Assembly (NCBI GenBank): GCA_964571275.1
Contig: CAZNCQ010000389.1
Span: forward strand, 1-6,016
Reading direction: 5' to 3'
Length of the DNA: 6,016 nucleotides
Source: DASRQZ01 sp964571275
GTDB taxonomy: Bacteria > Myxococcota_A > Polyangia > Fen-1088
Positions 1-5,790 of this stretch are shown piece by piece. The position numbers and the translations under genes are program-made. Below the pieces are notes generated by a model. That model saw only the letters and a program-made list of their open reading frames with translations, ran no database searches and was not told the origin of the DNA. Position 1 is the stretch's first letter, and each line of letters starts with the position of its first letter.

Positions 1-536
1 TCTTCCACGACATCGCCGGCCACGTGCCGATGCACACCGACCGCGCGTTCGCCGACGCGCTGGTCCGCTTCGGCGAGTGCGCGCGCACGGCCGCCACGCT
101 GGCGTCGTCGATCGCCGACGAACCCGAGCGCATCCGGCGACTGACCAGCAACATCCGCGCGATGGCGCGCTTCTTCTGGTTCACGGTCGAGTTCGGGCTG
201 ATGCGCGAGCGGCCGGGCAGCGACGCGCTCAAGGTGTACGGCAGTGGCCTGCTCAGCTCGTACGGCGAGATCGCGCACGCGATCGACGGCGCCGGCGTGC
301 AGCGCTATCCGTTCCAGATCGAGTGGGTGGTCAACCAGCACTTCGAGATCCACCACTACCAGCCGCTGCTGTTCATCGTCGATTCGTTCGATCATATGTA
401 CAAGCTGGTCGACGAGCTCGAAGACTGGATCCGCCGCGGCAAGCTCGACAACGTCGCGCCCGGCGAGCCGCTGGTGAGCGAGGCCGACCTGCGCAGCTTC
501 CTCGAGGCCGGCGCGACCGACGACGCGCGTCGCTGA
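1..536 (+). CDS. phhA: Phenylalanine 4-monooxygenase (pterin-dependent aromatic amino acid hydroxylase), 5' truncated
   Basis: This is the C-terminal 177 residues of a biopterin-dependent aromatic amino acid hydroxylase; the reading frame enters at base 3 and the N-terminus lies outside the window. The family uses non-heme Fe(II), tetrahydropterin and O2 to hydroxylate the ring, usually Phe to Tyr, in the cytoplasm. The visible part opens with the iron-binding motif FHDIAGHVP (His2 and His7 of the fragment). The third iron ligand is Glu63 in RFFWFTVEFGLM. Further family blocks are KVYGSGLLSSYGE and the end segment from YPFQIEW to FIVDSFDHMY. All three ligands are present, so the enzyme looks active. 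The His-to-Glu distance is 56 residues, longer than in the short bacterial enzymes I remember. Substrate preference (Phe, Tyr or Trp) cannot be settled from this half; Phe is the commonest in bacteria. It converges on the cardiolipin synthase gene with a 45-nt gap. Confidence 0.93.
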   Translation, partial: FHDIAGHVPMHTDRAFADALVRFGECARTAATLASSIADEPERIRRLTSNIRAMARFFWFTVEFGLMRERPGSDALKVYGSGLLSSYGEIAHAIDGAGVQRYPFQIEWVVNQHFEIHHYQPLLFIVDSFDHMYKLVDELEDWIRRGKLDNVAPGEPLVSEADLRSFLEAGATDDARR

Positions 537-581
537 CTCGACGCGGGCCGGGGCTCTTGCCGAGAAGGAGAACGCCGGTGG

Positions 582-2003
582 TCACAGCAGGCTGTCGGCG
601 AGGCGCGCGGTGTTCTCCGCGACACGCGCGGCGAGCGGACGCCGCCGCCAGTCGTCGCGCGAAAGCTCGCGGCTGCGAGCGAAGTAGCGCGCTTGAATCT
701 CCTCGAATGACCGCACCACGGCGCGGTCGTAGACGAGAAGGCTGACCTCGCAGTCGAGCGCGAACGACCGGATGTCGATATTCACCGAGCCGATCACGGC
801 GATCCGACCGTCCACCGTGAGGTGCTTCGCGTGCAGAAACCGCGGGGCATAGAGATGCACGTGCGCGCCGGCGTCGAGCAAGCGTTCGTAGTGCGACTGC
901 TGCGCCCATCGGGTGATCGGCTTGTTGGATCGTTCGGGGACGACCAGGTGCACGTCCGCCCCGCGCACGGCGGCGGTCTCCATGGCCACGAGGAATGGCT
1001 CGTCTGGCACGAAGTACGGTGTGGTGATCACCACGCGCTCGCGCGCGCCGTGCAGCAGCGAGCAGAACAGCGCCTGCGGGTTCTCGTACGGGTACCCCGG
1101 CCCGCTCGGCACGACCTGCGCCGTGGCGACGCCCGTCGCGTCGGGGTAGCGGGGCGTTTGCTCGAGCTCGAGCCGCTCCTCCGTCTCCTCGTAGCGGTCG
1201 GCGAGGAGAACCGCTTCGAGTTGCACGACCACCGGCCCCGTGACCCGCGCCATCAGCTCCTCGTTCGGAAAGCCGCGGATGAACTCCGGACCGACGATGT
1301 TCTGGGACCCGACGTATCCGATCTGTCCGTCGATCACGGCGATCTTGCGGTGGTTGCGGAGATCGGCGCGGGCCGCGCTCCGGCGCAGCAAGCCGACCGG
1401 CAGCGCGGCGATGACCTCGACGCCGGCGGCGCGCAGTCCCGGGCCGAGCTTGCGTAGCCCGCCCGCTGAGCCGAGTCGGTCCATGAGCACGCGGCAGGTC
1501 ACGCCGCGCTTGGCCGCTCGCTCGACCGCGGACGCCACCCGGCGACCGAGCGCGTCGGGGGCGAAAATGTAGAAAAGCAGATTCACCTGCGAGCGGGCCG
1601 CGTCGATGTCGCCGATCAGACGATCGACGGAGCCCTCATAATCCGCGAGCAGCTCGACGCCGTTGCCGCCCAGAGGCCCGAAGCCGCCCAACCGCTCGGC
1701 GAGCGCGGCGGTCGATTCGTCGCCGCCGTCGAGCGCCGGACGAGGCGGCGCGTCGGCCGCTTTCATGGCCGCGAGCACGGCCCCGACCCGCACGGCGGCC
1801 TGGTGCTGGCGTTCTCGCCGCCGCCGGGGGACCCGGATCCGTCCGAAGAGCAGGTAGCACCCGAGCCCTACCCAGGGGACGAGAAAGACGAGGACGAGCC
1901 AGGCGCGCGCGGCCGCCGCCGTCCGCCGCTGCGGAACGTAGCAAAGCATCCCGACGCGGATGATCCACTCGGTCGTGACGTAGAACAGGGGCCAGAGCGA
2001 CAT
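582..2003 (-). CDS. cls: Cardiolipin synthase, phospholipase D superfamily
   Basis: A 473-residue protein of normal length for bacterial ClsA-type enzymes, which join two phosphatidylglycerols into cardiolipin plus glycerol at the inner membrane. Two N-terminal hydrophobic helices (about residues 5-23 and 34-54) match the PLDc_N anchor and are followed by a basic stretch (PRRRRERQ). Two complete HKD catalytic motifs follow: H218, K220 and D225 with GSQN at 232-235, and H391, K393 and D398 with GSVN at 405-408. TTPYFVPDE at 327-335 is also typical of the family. Both catalytic halves are intact, so activity is expected. The start lies 9 nt after the rhomboid stop with no evident Shine-Dalgarno sequence, which suggests translational coupling. 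Another PLD-type phosphatidyltransferase is the main alternative, but the N-terminal anchor and the overall layout favour cardiolipin synthase. Confidence 0.94.
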   Translation of the reverse strand: MSLWPLFYVTTEWIIRVGMLCYVPQRRTAAAARAWLVLVFLVPWVGLGCYLLFGRIRVPRRRRERQHQAAVRVGAVLAAMKAADAPPRPALDGGDESTAALAERLGGFGPLGGNGVELLADYEGSVDRLIGDIDAARSQVNLLFYIFAPDALGRRVASAVERAAKRGVTCRVLMDRLGSAGGLRKLGPGLRAAGVEVIAALPVGLLRRSAARADLRNHRKIAVIDGQIGYVGSQNIVGPEFIRGFPNEELMARVTGPVVVQLEAVLLADRYEETEERLELEQTPRYPDATGVATAQVVPSGPGYPYENPQALFCSLLHGARERVVITTPYFVPDEPFLVAMETAAVRGADVHLVVPERSNKPITRWAQQSHYERLLDAGAHVHLYAPRFLHAKHLTVDGRIAVIGSVNIDIRSFALDCEVSLLVYDRAVVRSFEEIQARYFARSRELSRDDWRRRPLAARVAENTARLADSLL

Positions 2004-2012
2004 CAGCGCGAT

Positions 2013-2729
2013 CTATCGTCGCCGCCGGCGCGTCGCAAGCACGCGATCCCAGCGATCGTGGGTGACGGGTTCGTGGGTCCGAAGAGGACGTTCGAGCAAG
2101 AGGCCGGCGATGAAGCCTCCCACGTGCGCGACGAAGGCAACCCCGCCCGCGGCGTTGGAGGGCTGCAACGCGCTCCAGAGGTTCATGCCGAAGAACTCGA
2201 GGATCACGAACCAGGCCGGGACGGACAGGAAGAACCCCCAGAACAGCCACAGCAAAGGGATGGGATTGATGATCGTGATCGGCGACCTGGGATAGAGGAG
2301 AAGGTAAGCAGCCAGGACACCGGCGATGGCGCCCGATGCGCCCAACATCGGCACCGGCGAATGGGGGCTCGCCGCCACCTGCGCGAGCGCGGCCGCAACG
2401 CCGCACAGGATGTAGAAGAGCGCGTACCGCCCGTGACCGAGGGCGTCCTCGACGTTGTCGCCGAAGATCCAGAGGAACAGCATGTTGCCGGCCACGTGCG
2501 CGACGCTGGCGTGGAGAAACAGGTGCGTGAGCAGCGTCGGCAGACTGGAGAGCGGGTGGGCCACGAGCTGCCCCGGCACGAGAGCCCACCGCTGACCGAG
2601 CGCCTGGGCGTCGCCGCCCGCGGCTAGAGACCATGCTTCAATACAGAACGCCCCGATGTTGAGCGCGATCAGGACATAGTTGACGACAGCGACGGAGCGG
2701 GTCTGCAGGTGATCGCGTATGGGAAGCAT
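2013..2729 (-). CDS. Rhomboid-family intramembrane serine protease
   Basis: A 238-residue polytopic membrane protein. Rhomboids cut substrate membrane helices inside the bilayer with a Ser-His dyad. The nucleophile is Ser132 in the GASG motif (130-133), and the catalytic His is His202 in AHVGGFIAG. The HxxxN element of helix 2 is H78-N82 (HVAGN), which stabilises the oxyanion. Both dyad residues are present, so this is an active-type rhomboid rather than an inactive homologue. The N-terminus MLPIRDHLQTRSVAVVNYVLIALN is the usual opening of bacterial rhomboids and supports this start. Hydrophobic segments lie near 14-34, 62-90, 100-120, 127-147, 152-180 and 195-213. The tail ends in five arginines (234-238). 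An AGGAGGT sequence lies 13 nt before the start, which is a long spacing. The gene is almost contiguous with cls, so the two are probably cotranscribed. Its substrate is unknown. Confidence 0.94.
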   Translation of the reverse strand: MLPIRDHLQTRSVAVVNYVLIALNIGAFCIEAWSLAAGGDAQALGQRWALVPGQLVAHPLSSLPTLLTHLFLHASVAHVAGNMLFLWIFGDNVEDALGHGRYALFYILCGVAAALAQVAASPHSPVPMLGASGAIAGVLAAYLLLYPRSPITIINPIPLLWLFWGFFLSVPAWFVILEFFGMNLWSALQPSNAAGGVAFVAHVGGFIAGLLLERPLRTHEPVTHDRWDRVLATRRRRR

Positions 2730-2742
2730 GGCCGGGGTTCTG

Positions 2743-2749
2743 ACCTCCT
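2743..2749 (-). promoter_or_regulatory. Shine-Dalgarno sequence of the rhomboid gene, unusually distant
   Basis: On the minus strand the sequence reads AGGAGGT, a near-perfect anti-16S match, but 13 nt separate it from the ATG at 2729. No other in-frame start codon lies between them, and the N-terminal protein sequence fits the family from this ATG. The spacing is therefore a real oddity that may lower or regulate initiation. Confidence 0.6.
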
Positions 2750-2756
2750 CTGCGAC

Positions 2757-2785
2757 GTCATAGCGGCTCTCGCGACCGCTGCCTA
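2757..2785 (-). promoter_or_regulatory. Possible sigma70-type promoter for rhomboid-cls
   Basis: In the 97-nt gap between the HdeD-type gene and the rhomboid gene, the minus strand carries TAGGCA (2780-2785), a 17-nt spacer and TATGAC (2757-2762). Each hexamer matches the consensus at four of six positions. Transcription would begin near 2750, just before the Shine-Dalgarno sequence. This could give rhomboid-cls its own transcription, separate from the two upstream genes. Such matches arise by chance, so this is only a candidate. Confidence 0.22.
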
Positions 2786-2826
2786 TCGGGATCTCTGGGG
2801 GCGGCGTGCCGTCCTTCGGCGTCCGG

Positions 2827-3417
2827 CTAGGTCGGCGACGAGACCAGCGTCGGCGCCTCGGCTGTCACCGTCCTCGAGCGGCGCCGGATCTGCGTGGCGA
2901 GCGCGATCCAGCCCGACCCCCGAAAGATCATCTCGACCGCGACAAGGGTGCCGATCGTGAACAACGACGTGCTCGGCCAGCCGGCGGCGATCCACGTCCC
3001 CACGAGCGCCGCTACGAGGCCGCTCACAACCGCCCACCCCCAGCTCGGGAATCGGAGCGCGATCGCCACGGCGGCGCGGGAGATGCCTCCGACCAGGAAC
3101 AGACCGGCGACCACCAGCGTGAGACCGGCGGCGCCCGCCGTCGGATGGGTGAGCAGCAGGATGCCGAGCACGATGCCCGAGATTCCGGCCAGCAGGTGCA
3201 GCAGGACGCCGCTCCACCCGCGTGCGCCGAAGACCGTGGCCGTCTCGATGACCCCTGCGATGAGCACAAAGGCGCCGTACCAGACGACCGACGCGAGCGT
3301 GGTCAGGAGCGGCGCCGCGAGCGCGATCGTGCCGAGGACGACGAGCGCAATCCCGAGCGCGACGAAACGCCCCGCGTGCAACGGCTGCGCGCCGTCGAAG
3401 TGCTGTGCCGTTTCCAT
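2827..3417 (-). CDS. HdeD-family (DUF308) membrane protein
   Basis: A 196-residue protein that is almost entirely hydrophobic, with six predicted membrane helices near residues 17-36, 41-62, 70-90, 95-118, 127-146 and 152-173. The length, the six-helix layout and the segment LLHLLAGISGIVLGILLLTHP (72-92), followed by a GLTLVVAGLFLVGGISR repeat-like helix, match the HdeD family. E. coli HdeD sits in the inner membrane and is linked to acid resistance at high cell density; its biochemical activity is not known. The C-terminal tail is short and polar (RRRSRTVTAEAPTLVSSPT). The start codon lies 4 nt after the stop of the DUF1269-type gene, and no strong ribosome binding site is visible, so translation is probably coupled to that gene. 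The family call is firm; an acid-stress role here is inferred from the family. Confidence 0.88.
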   Translation of the reverse strand: METAQHFDGAQPLHAGRFVALGIALVVLGTIALAAPLLTTLASVVWYGAFVLIAGVIETATVFGARGWSGVLLHLLAGISGIVLGILLLTHPTAGAAGLTLVVAGLFLVGGISRAAVAIALRFPSWGWAVVSGLVAALVGTWIAAGWPSTSLFTIGTLVAVEMIFRGSGWIALATQIRRRSRTVTAEAPTLVSSPT

Positions 3418-3421
3418 GGCG

Positions 3422-4219
3422 TCAACCCACCGCTTCCCGCGCCAGCTCCCACGCCCGGCGCAGCAGCTCGCTGCGCCGCTGATACTCCGCGCGCGTCGCC
3501 TTCATGCGAGCGTCCAGCTTGGTCTTGGCGTCGCCGCGCGCGCGGCCCAGCCGCTCCTCGAGCGTCCTGACCTTGGCCTCGCCCTCGCGGACCATCGAGT
3601 CGAGCGCCGCCTTGGCGCGCTCCTGCGCGGCGCGCAGCTCGCTCTTGGCCGCCTCGATCTTCGCGCCCAGCTTGGCCCGATGCTCAGTCAGCGCGCGCGC
3701 CTGCTCGTCGCGCAGGCTCGCCAGCTCGGTTCGCAGCGTGTTCACCTCGTGCTCGATCTGCGCGTCGATCACCTCCGCGCGCACCCGCCGCAGGACGACG
3801 CCGCCCGCGGCCTCCATGCGGGTGTCCACCGGAGTGACCCACTCCTCCCAGACCTCCGCGACGACGGCGACCTTGCCCGGCTGGAGCTGCCGCGCGGCCT
3901 CGTCGAGGAACGTGTCGTTGACCCCCACGCGCGCGAGGTCGAAGAGCAGGCCGCCGAGCGTTCCGGCGCCCGCGGCCACGGCCAGCCCGGCAGGGCCGGC
4001 GAACAGCCCGAGCAGGCTGCCCGTGAGCAACCCGACCGCAGTCCCTGCCGGCCCCTCGTCGGCCGCCTGATTCACGGTGACGTTGCCGTCAGCCGCCCTT
4101 GCGATCACCGCTGTGCTGTAGACCGTAATGCTGCCCTCTGCGTCGAGCTCCTTGAGCATCGACACACCTCGATAGGCGTCGGATTCCGTAGGAAATATCA
4201 CCACCAGCATTCTGTTCAT
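3422..4219 (-). CDS. DUF1269-type membrane protein with C-terminal coiled coil
   Basis: A 265-residue protein. The N-terminus (MNRMLVVIFPTESDAYRGVSMLKELDAEGSI) followed by an alpha/beta segment resembles DUF1269 proteins, whose role is unknown. A Gly/Ala-rich hydrophobic hairpin at about 57-93 (GTAVGLLTGSLLGLFAG...) is the family's usual membrane segment. FLDEAARQLQPGKVAVVAEV (104-123) also fits, as does the GGVVLRR strand at 139-145. After about residue 150 the family normally ends. Here some 110 further residues are rich in Ala, Glu, Lys and Arg and look like one long coiled coil. I chose the ATG at 4219 because GGGAGGT lies 5 nt before it. An upstream in-frame ATG at 4276 would add 19 residues with no family match and would run through the ribosome binding site. 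The gene is first in the minus-strand cluster and 4 nt from the HdeD-type gene. Function unknown. Confidence 0.82.
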   Translation of the reverse strand: MNRMLVVIFPTESDAYRGVSMLKELDAEGSITVYSTAVIARAADGNVTVNQAADEGPAGTAVGLLTGSLLGLFAGPAGLAVAAGAGTLGGLLFDLARVGVNDTFLDEAARQLQPGKVAVVAEVWEEWVTPVDTRMEAAGGVVLRRVRAEVIDAQIEHEVNTLRTELASLRDEQARALTEHRAKLGAKIEAAKSELRAAQERAKAALDSMVREGEAKVRTLEERLGRARGDAKTKLDARMKATRAEYQRRSELLRRAWELAREAVG

Positions 4220-4224
4220 CGCGC

Positions 4225-4231
4225 ACCTCCC
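4225..4231 (-). promoter_or_regulatory. Shine-Dalgarno sequence that fixes the start of the DUF1269-type gene
   Basis: The minus strand reads GGGAGGT, 5 nt before the ATG at 4219. This is close to ideal and supports 4219 over the longer frame starting at 4276. It lies only a few bases from the earliest possible GTG start of the divergent AraC gene at 4234. That makes the earliest AraC start unlikely. Confidence 0.75.
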
Positions 4232-4271
4232 ATGTGTTCTGCCGCTCGGTCGTGGATGACTTGGAAGCGAC

Positions 4272-4288
4272 GCCAATTTACAGTTGGC
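4272..4288. promoter_or_regulatory. Inverted repeat, candidate operator between AraC and the membrane-gene cluster
   Basis: GCCAA-N7-TTGGC forms a perfect 5-bp-arm dyad in the divergent intergenic region. Its spacer contains TTTACA (4277-4282), a five-of-six match to a -35 hexamer pointing toward the AraC gene, though no good -10 follows at the right distance. The position, about 50 nt from each gene start, suits an operator controlling both directions. AraC proteins more often bind direct repeats, so the binding protein is unknown. Confidence 0.3.
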
Positions 4289-4323
4289 CCGTGACGGATG
4301 AATGGCCCGGGGCGACAGAAACA

Positions 4324-5346
4324 GTGACCGGCGGCGCCAAGGCGGGCGGCGTCGGCAGCCTGTCTGTCATCGCGGCGAAGCCGGCGGTCATGGCGCTCGA
4401 GGAGCGCGGGGTCGATTCCGCGCCCGTCATGCGGGCCGCTCGCCTCGGGCCGCGAGCGCTCGAGTCCCTCGACCATCGTCTACCGCACGCGAGCGTCAGC
4501 TCGCTGTGGGAGTCCGCGGCGGCGGCGGCCAGCGATCGCTGGTTCGGCATGCACGTCGCGCTCGCGCTGCCGGCGGGCGTGTACGATCTCTTCGACTATG
4601 TGCTGCTCACGCAATCGACGGTCGGCGACGCGATCGAGCGGCTCACGCAATACGCGCGGCTGGTCTACGATCACACGAACATCCGCCTGGTGATCGAGCC
4701 GTTGCACGGACGGATCGTGCGCCGGGTGCCGGTGACGGCGGCGCAGTACGACGAGTTCACGTTGACGTTGCTGTTCGTGCGCTGCCGGCAGTCGAGCGGT
4801 GTCGCGTGGCGCCCCCGGCAGGTACGATTCCAGCACGCGCGGCCCGACGACGACGGCGAGGCCGCGCGCGTGTTCGGCTGCCCGGTCACGTTCGGCGCCG
4901 TCGAATCCGAGATCCTGTTCGACGCCTCGGTGTTGACGCTGCCGCAGGCACAGGGCGACGCGAGGCTGCAGGCCGTGTTGACGCGCTACGCGAATTCGTT
5001 GCTGACGTCGCTTCCAGCCCAGGGCTCGGCGCGGGTGCGGGTCGCGGCCGCTATCGCGCGGCAAATGGCCACCGAGCTGCCGACGTTATCGTCGACTGCG
5101 CGCGCCGTCGGCATCCCCGAGCGGACCTTGCAGCGGCGGCTCGCCACAGAGGGAGCGCGTCACTCCGGTCTCGTCGACGACGTTCGCCGCGATCTCGCCC
5201 TCAAGCACCTCGGCAACGCCGGCATCAGCATCACGGAGATCGCGTACCTGTTGCACTTTACGGATCCGACCGCGTTTTATCGCGCGTTCAAGCGCTGGAG
5301 CGGCGAGTCGCCTCTGCAATACCGGCGGCGCCTCTTCGCCGGTTGA
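4324..5346 (+). CDS. AraC-family transcriptional regulator with Arabinose_bd-type N-terminal domain
   Basis: A 340-residue DNA-binding regulator if it starts at the GTG at 4324. Residues 10-200 match the ligand-sensing domain (PF12625 type) of OruR/ArgR-like AraC proteins, including VRFQHARPDDD, the FGCPVTFGA block at 184-192 and LFDASVLTLP at 198-207. Residues 252-337 form the two helix-turn-helix motifs. The first is around ARAVGIPERTLQRRL (259-273). The second is around ITEIAYLLHFTDPTAFYRAFKRWSGESPLQYRR, the AraC signature, where HFTD replaces the usual GFSD. In-frame GTG codons at 4234, 4252 and 4291 could lengthen the protein. I prefer 4324 because the family normally begins about ten residues before the GSLSV strand and because the earlier sequence holds the candidate operator. 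No start has a convincing Shine-Dalgarno sequence. The gene is divergent from the membrane cluster, a common arrangement for a local regulator. The effector is unknown. Confidence 0.9.
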   Translation: MTGGAKAGGVGSLSVIAAKPAVMALEERGVDSAPVMRAARLGPRALESLDHRLPHASVSSLWESAAAAASDRWFGMHVALALPAGVYDLFDYVLLTQSTVGDAIERLTQYARLVYDHTNIRLVIEPLHGRIVRRVPVTAAQYDEFTLTLLFVRCRQSSGVAWRPRQVRFQHARPDDDGEAARVFGCPVTFGAVESEILFDASVLTLPQAQGDARLQAVLTRYANSLLTSLPAQGSARVRVAAAIARQMATELPTLSSTARAVGIPERTLQRRLATEGARHSGLVDDVRRDLALKHLGNAGISITEIAYLLHFTDPTAFYRAFKRWSGESPLQYRRRLFAG

Positions 5347-5393
5347 ACGCGGCCGCAGCGGTCCCGCCGAGGTAACCTGGAGCTCGTGGCGAC

Positions 5394-5726
5394 GTGCTGG
5401 CCAAGCAGGAGCACCTCGATTTCGTGGTATTGACGCCGCACCTGGGCGCGCGTTTCTTCCTGCACGAGATTTACCTTCGCGAAGAGCTGGCCGCGCTCGC
5501 CGGCTTGCGCGACGAGATCGCCAGGCAAGGCCCCGGGGCGCCGCTGCTGATCGCCGGCTTCGAGTACACCGATCACCGGCAAGGACACCTGGGGCGGTGC
5601 AAGGTCGCAGGAGACGGTCAGGAGTTGCCTGGTGGGCCCGAAAGGATTCTTCCGGATTCTGGAAGAGTGTCTGCGCCGCTCCGTGCCTTCCGAGCGCACC
5701 GCCATCAGCGTATCAGTGTCGCATGA
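5394..5726 (+). pseudogene. Probable remnant of a PHP-type metallohydrolase (110-codon frame)
   Basis: The first 67 residues read like the inside of a PHP-domain phosphoesterase. HLDFVVLTPH (7-16) resembles the family's LDFxxLTDH block, and LLIAGFEYTDHRQGHLG (51-67) resembles the GxE-containing strand followed by a GH motif. Between them is a charged helix (residues 28-46). The family normally starts with an HxH metal-binding motif some 20-30 residues earlier. Here an in-frame stop at 5373-5375 precedes the fragment and no such motif is seen in any frame upstream. After residue 67 the frame becomes Arg/Gly/Pro-rich with no family likeness. There is no ribosome binding site at the GTG at 5394. 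I read it as a decayed, truncated gene. A short expressed unknown protein is possible but less likely. The family assignment is from memory of motifs and is tentative. Confidence 0.4.
5648..5666. repeat. Inverted repeat TCTTCC-N7-GGAAGA with overlapping direct repeat
   Basis: Six-base arms TCTTCC (5648-5653) and GGAAGA (5661-5666) flank a 7-nt spacer. GGATTCT occurs twice at a 10-nt period (5644-5650 and 5654-5660), the second copy forming the spacer. The 10-nt period would place the copies on one face of the helix, as in AraC-type or similar binding sites. No poly-T follows, so a terminator is unlikely. Function is unknown and chance cannot be excluded. Confidence 0.35.
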
Positions 5727-5733
5727 GCCATGC
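5721..5733. repeat. Short palindrome GCATG-N3-CATGC upstream of the DUF3237 gene
   Basis: A perfect 5-bp-arm inverted repeat with a 3-nt centre, ending 57 nt before the DUF3237 start codon. Its size and place suit a dimeric repressor site, but 13-bp dyads of this quality occur by chance. Confidence 0.3.
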
Positions 5734-5775
5734 AGACCGGGTGGCGGTCGTCGCGGGCGCATCGCAGGGCCAACG

Positions 5776-5782
5776 AAAGGAG
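5776..5782 (+). promoter_or_regulatory. Shine-Dalgarno sequence that fixes the DUF3237 start
   Basis: AAAGGAG lies 8 nt before the ATG at 5791. It excludes the in-frame GTG at 5782, which overlaps it, and makes the farther GTG at 5632 improbable. Confidence 0.8.
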
Positions 5783-5790
5783 TGACGACG

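Larger units (their letters stand above)
5601..5790. other. Gene-poor stretch upstream of the DUF3237 gene
   Basis: Together with 5347-5393, this is the only long non-genic stretch in the window. It is visibly less GC-rich than the flanking genes. Several frames stay open across it, including the DUF3237 frame back to a stop at 5548-5550, but none has coding-like composition or a recognisable domain. It contains the two inverted repeats listed separately. It may hold the 3' part of the decayed gene, a dispersed repeat, or the promoter of the DUF3237 gene; I could not pick out convincing -35/-10 elements. Confidence 0.4.

Noticed and set aside
537..581. Possible bidirectional terminator between the converging hydroxylase and cls genes
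   Set aside because: Only a 3-bp GGC/GCC stem could be found, with no T-run on either strand. The 45-nt gap shows no intrinsic terminator.
1803..2627. A 274-codon open frame on the plus strand opposite rhomboid and cls
   Set aside because: Its composition is highly charged and repetitive (Glu/Arg/Asp-rich) without a domain, while the opposing frames carry catalytic motifs of two known families.
2805..2826. A hairpin after the HdeD-type gene (GCCG-AAGGA-CGGC on the minus strand)
   Set aside because: The stem is only four base pairs and has no T-tract, so it is not a credible terminator.
2894..4294. A 466-codon open frame on the plus strand opposite the HdeD and DUF1269-type genes
   Set aside because: The translation is low-complexity Arg/Ala/Pro-rich with no domain. 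It is what GC-rich antisense DNA gives opposite real genes, and both opposing genes have recognisable families and membrane segments.
4220..4323. A sigma70 promoter for the DUF1269-type gene on the minus strand
   Set aside because: The best pair, TTCATC and TAAATT at 16 nt, matches only three and four of six consensus positions. That is too weak to list.
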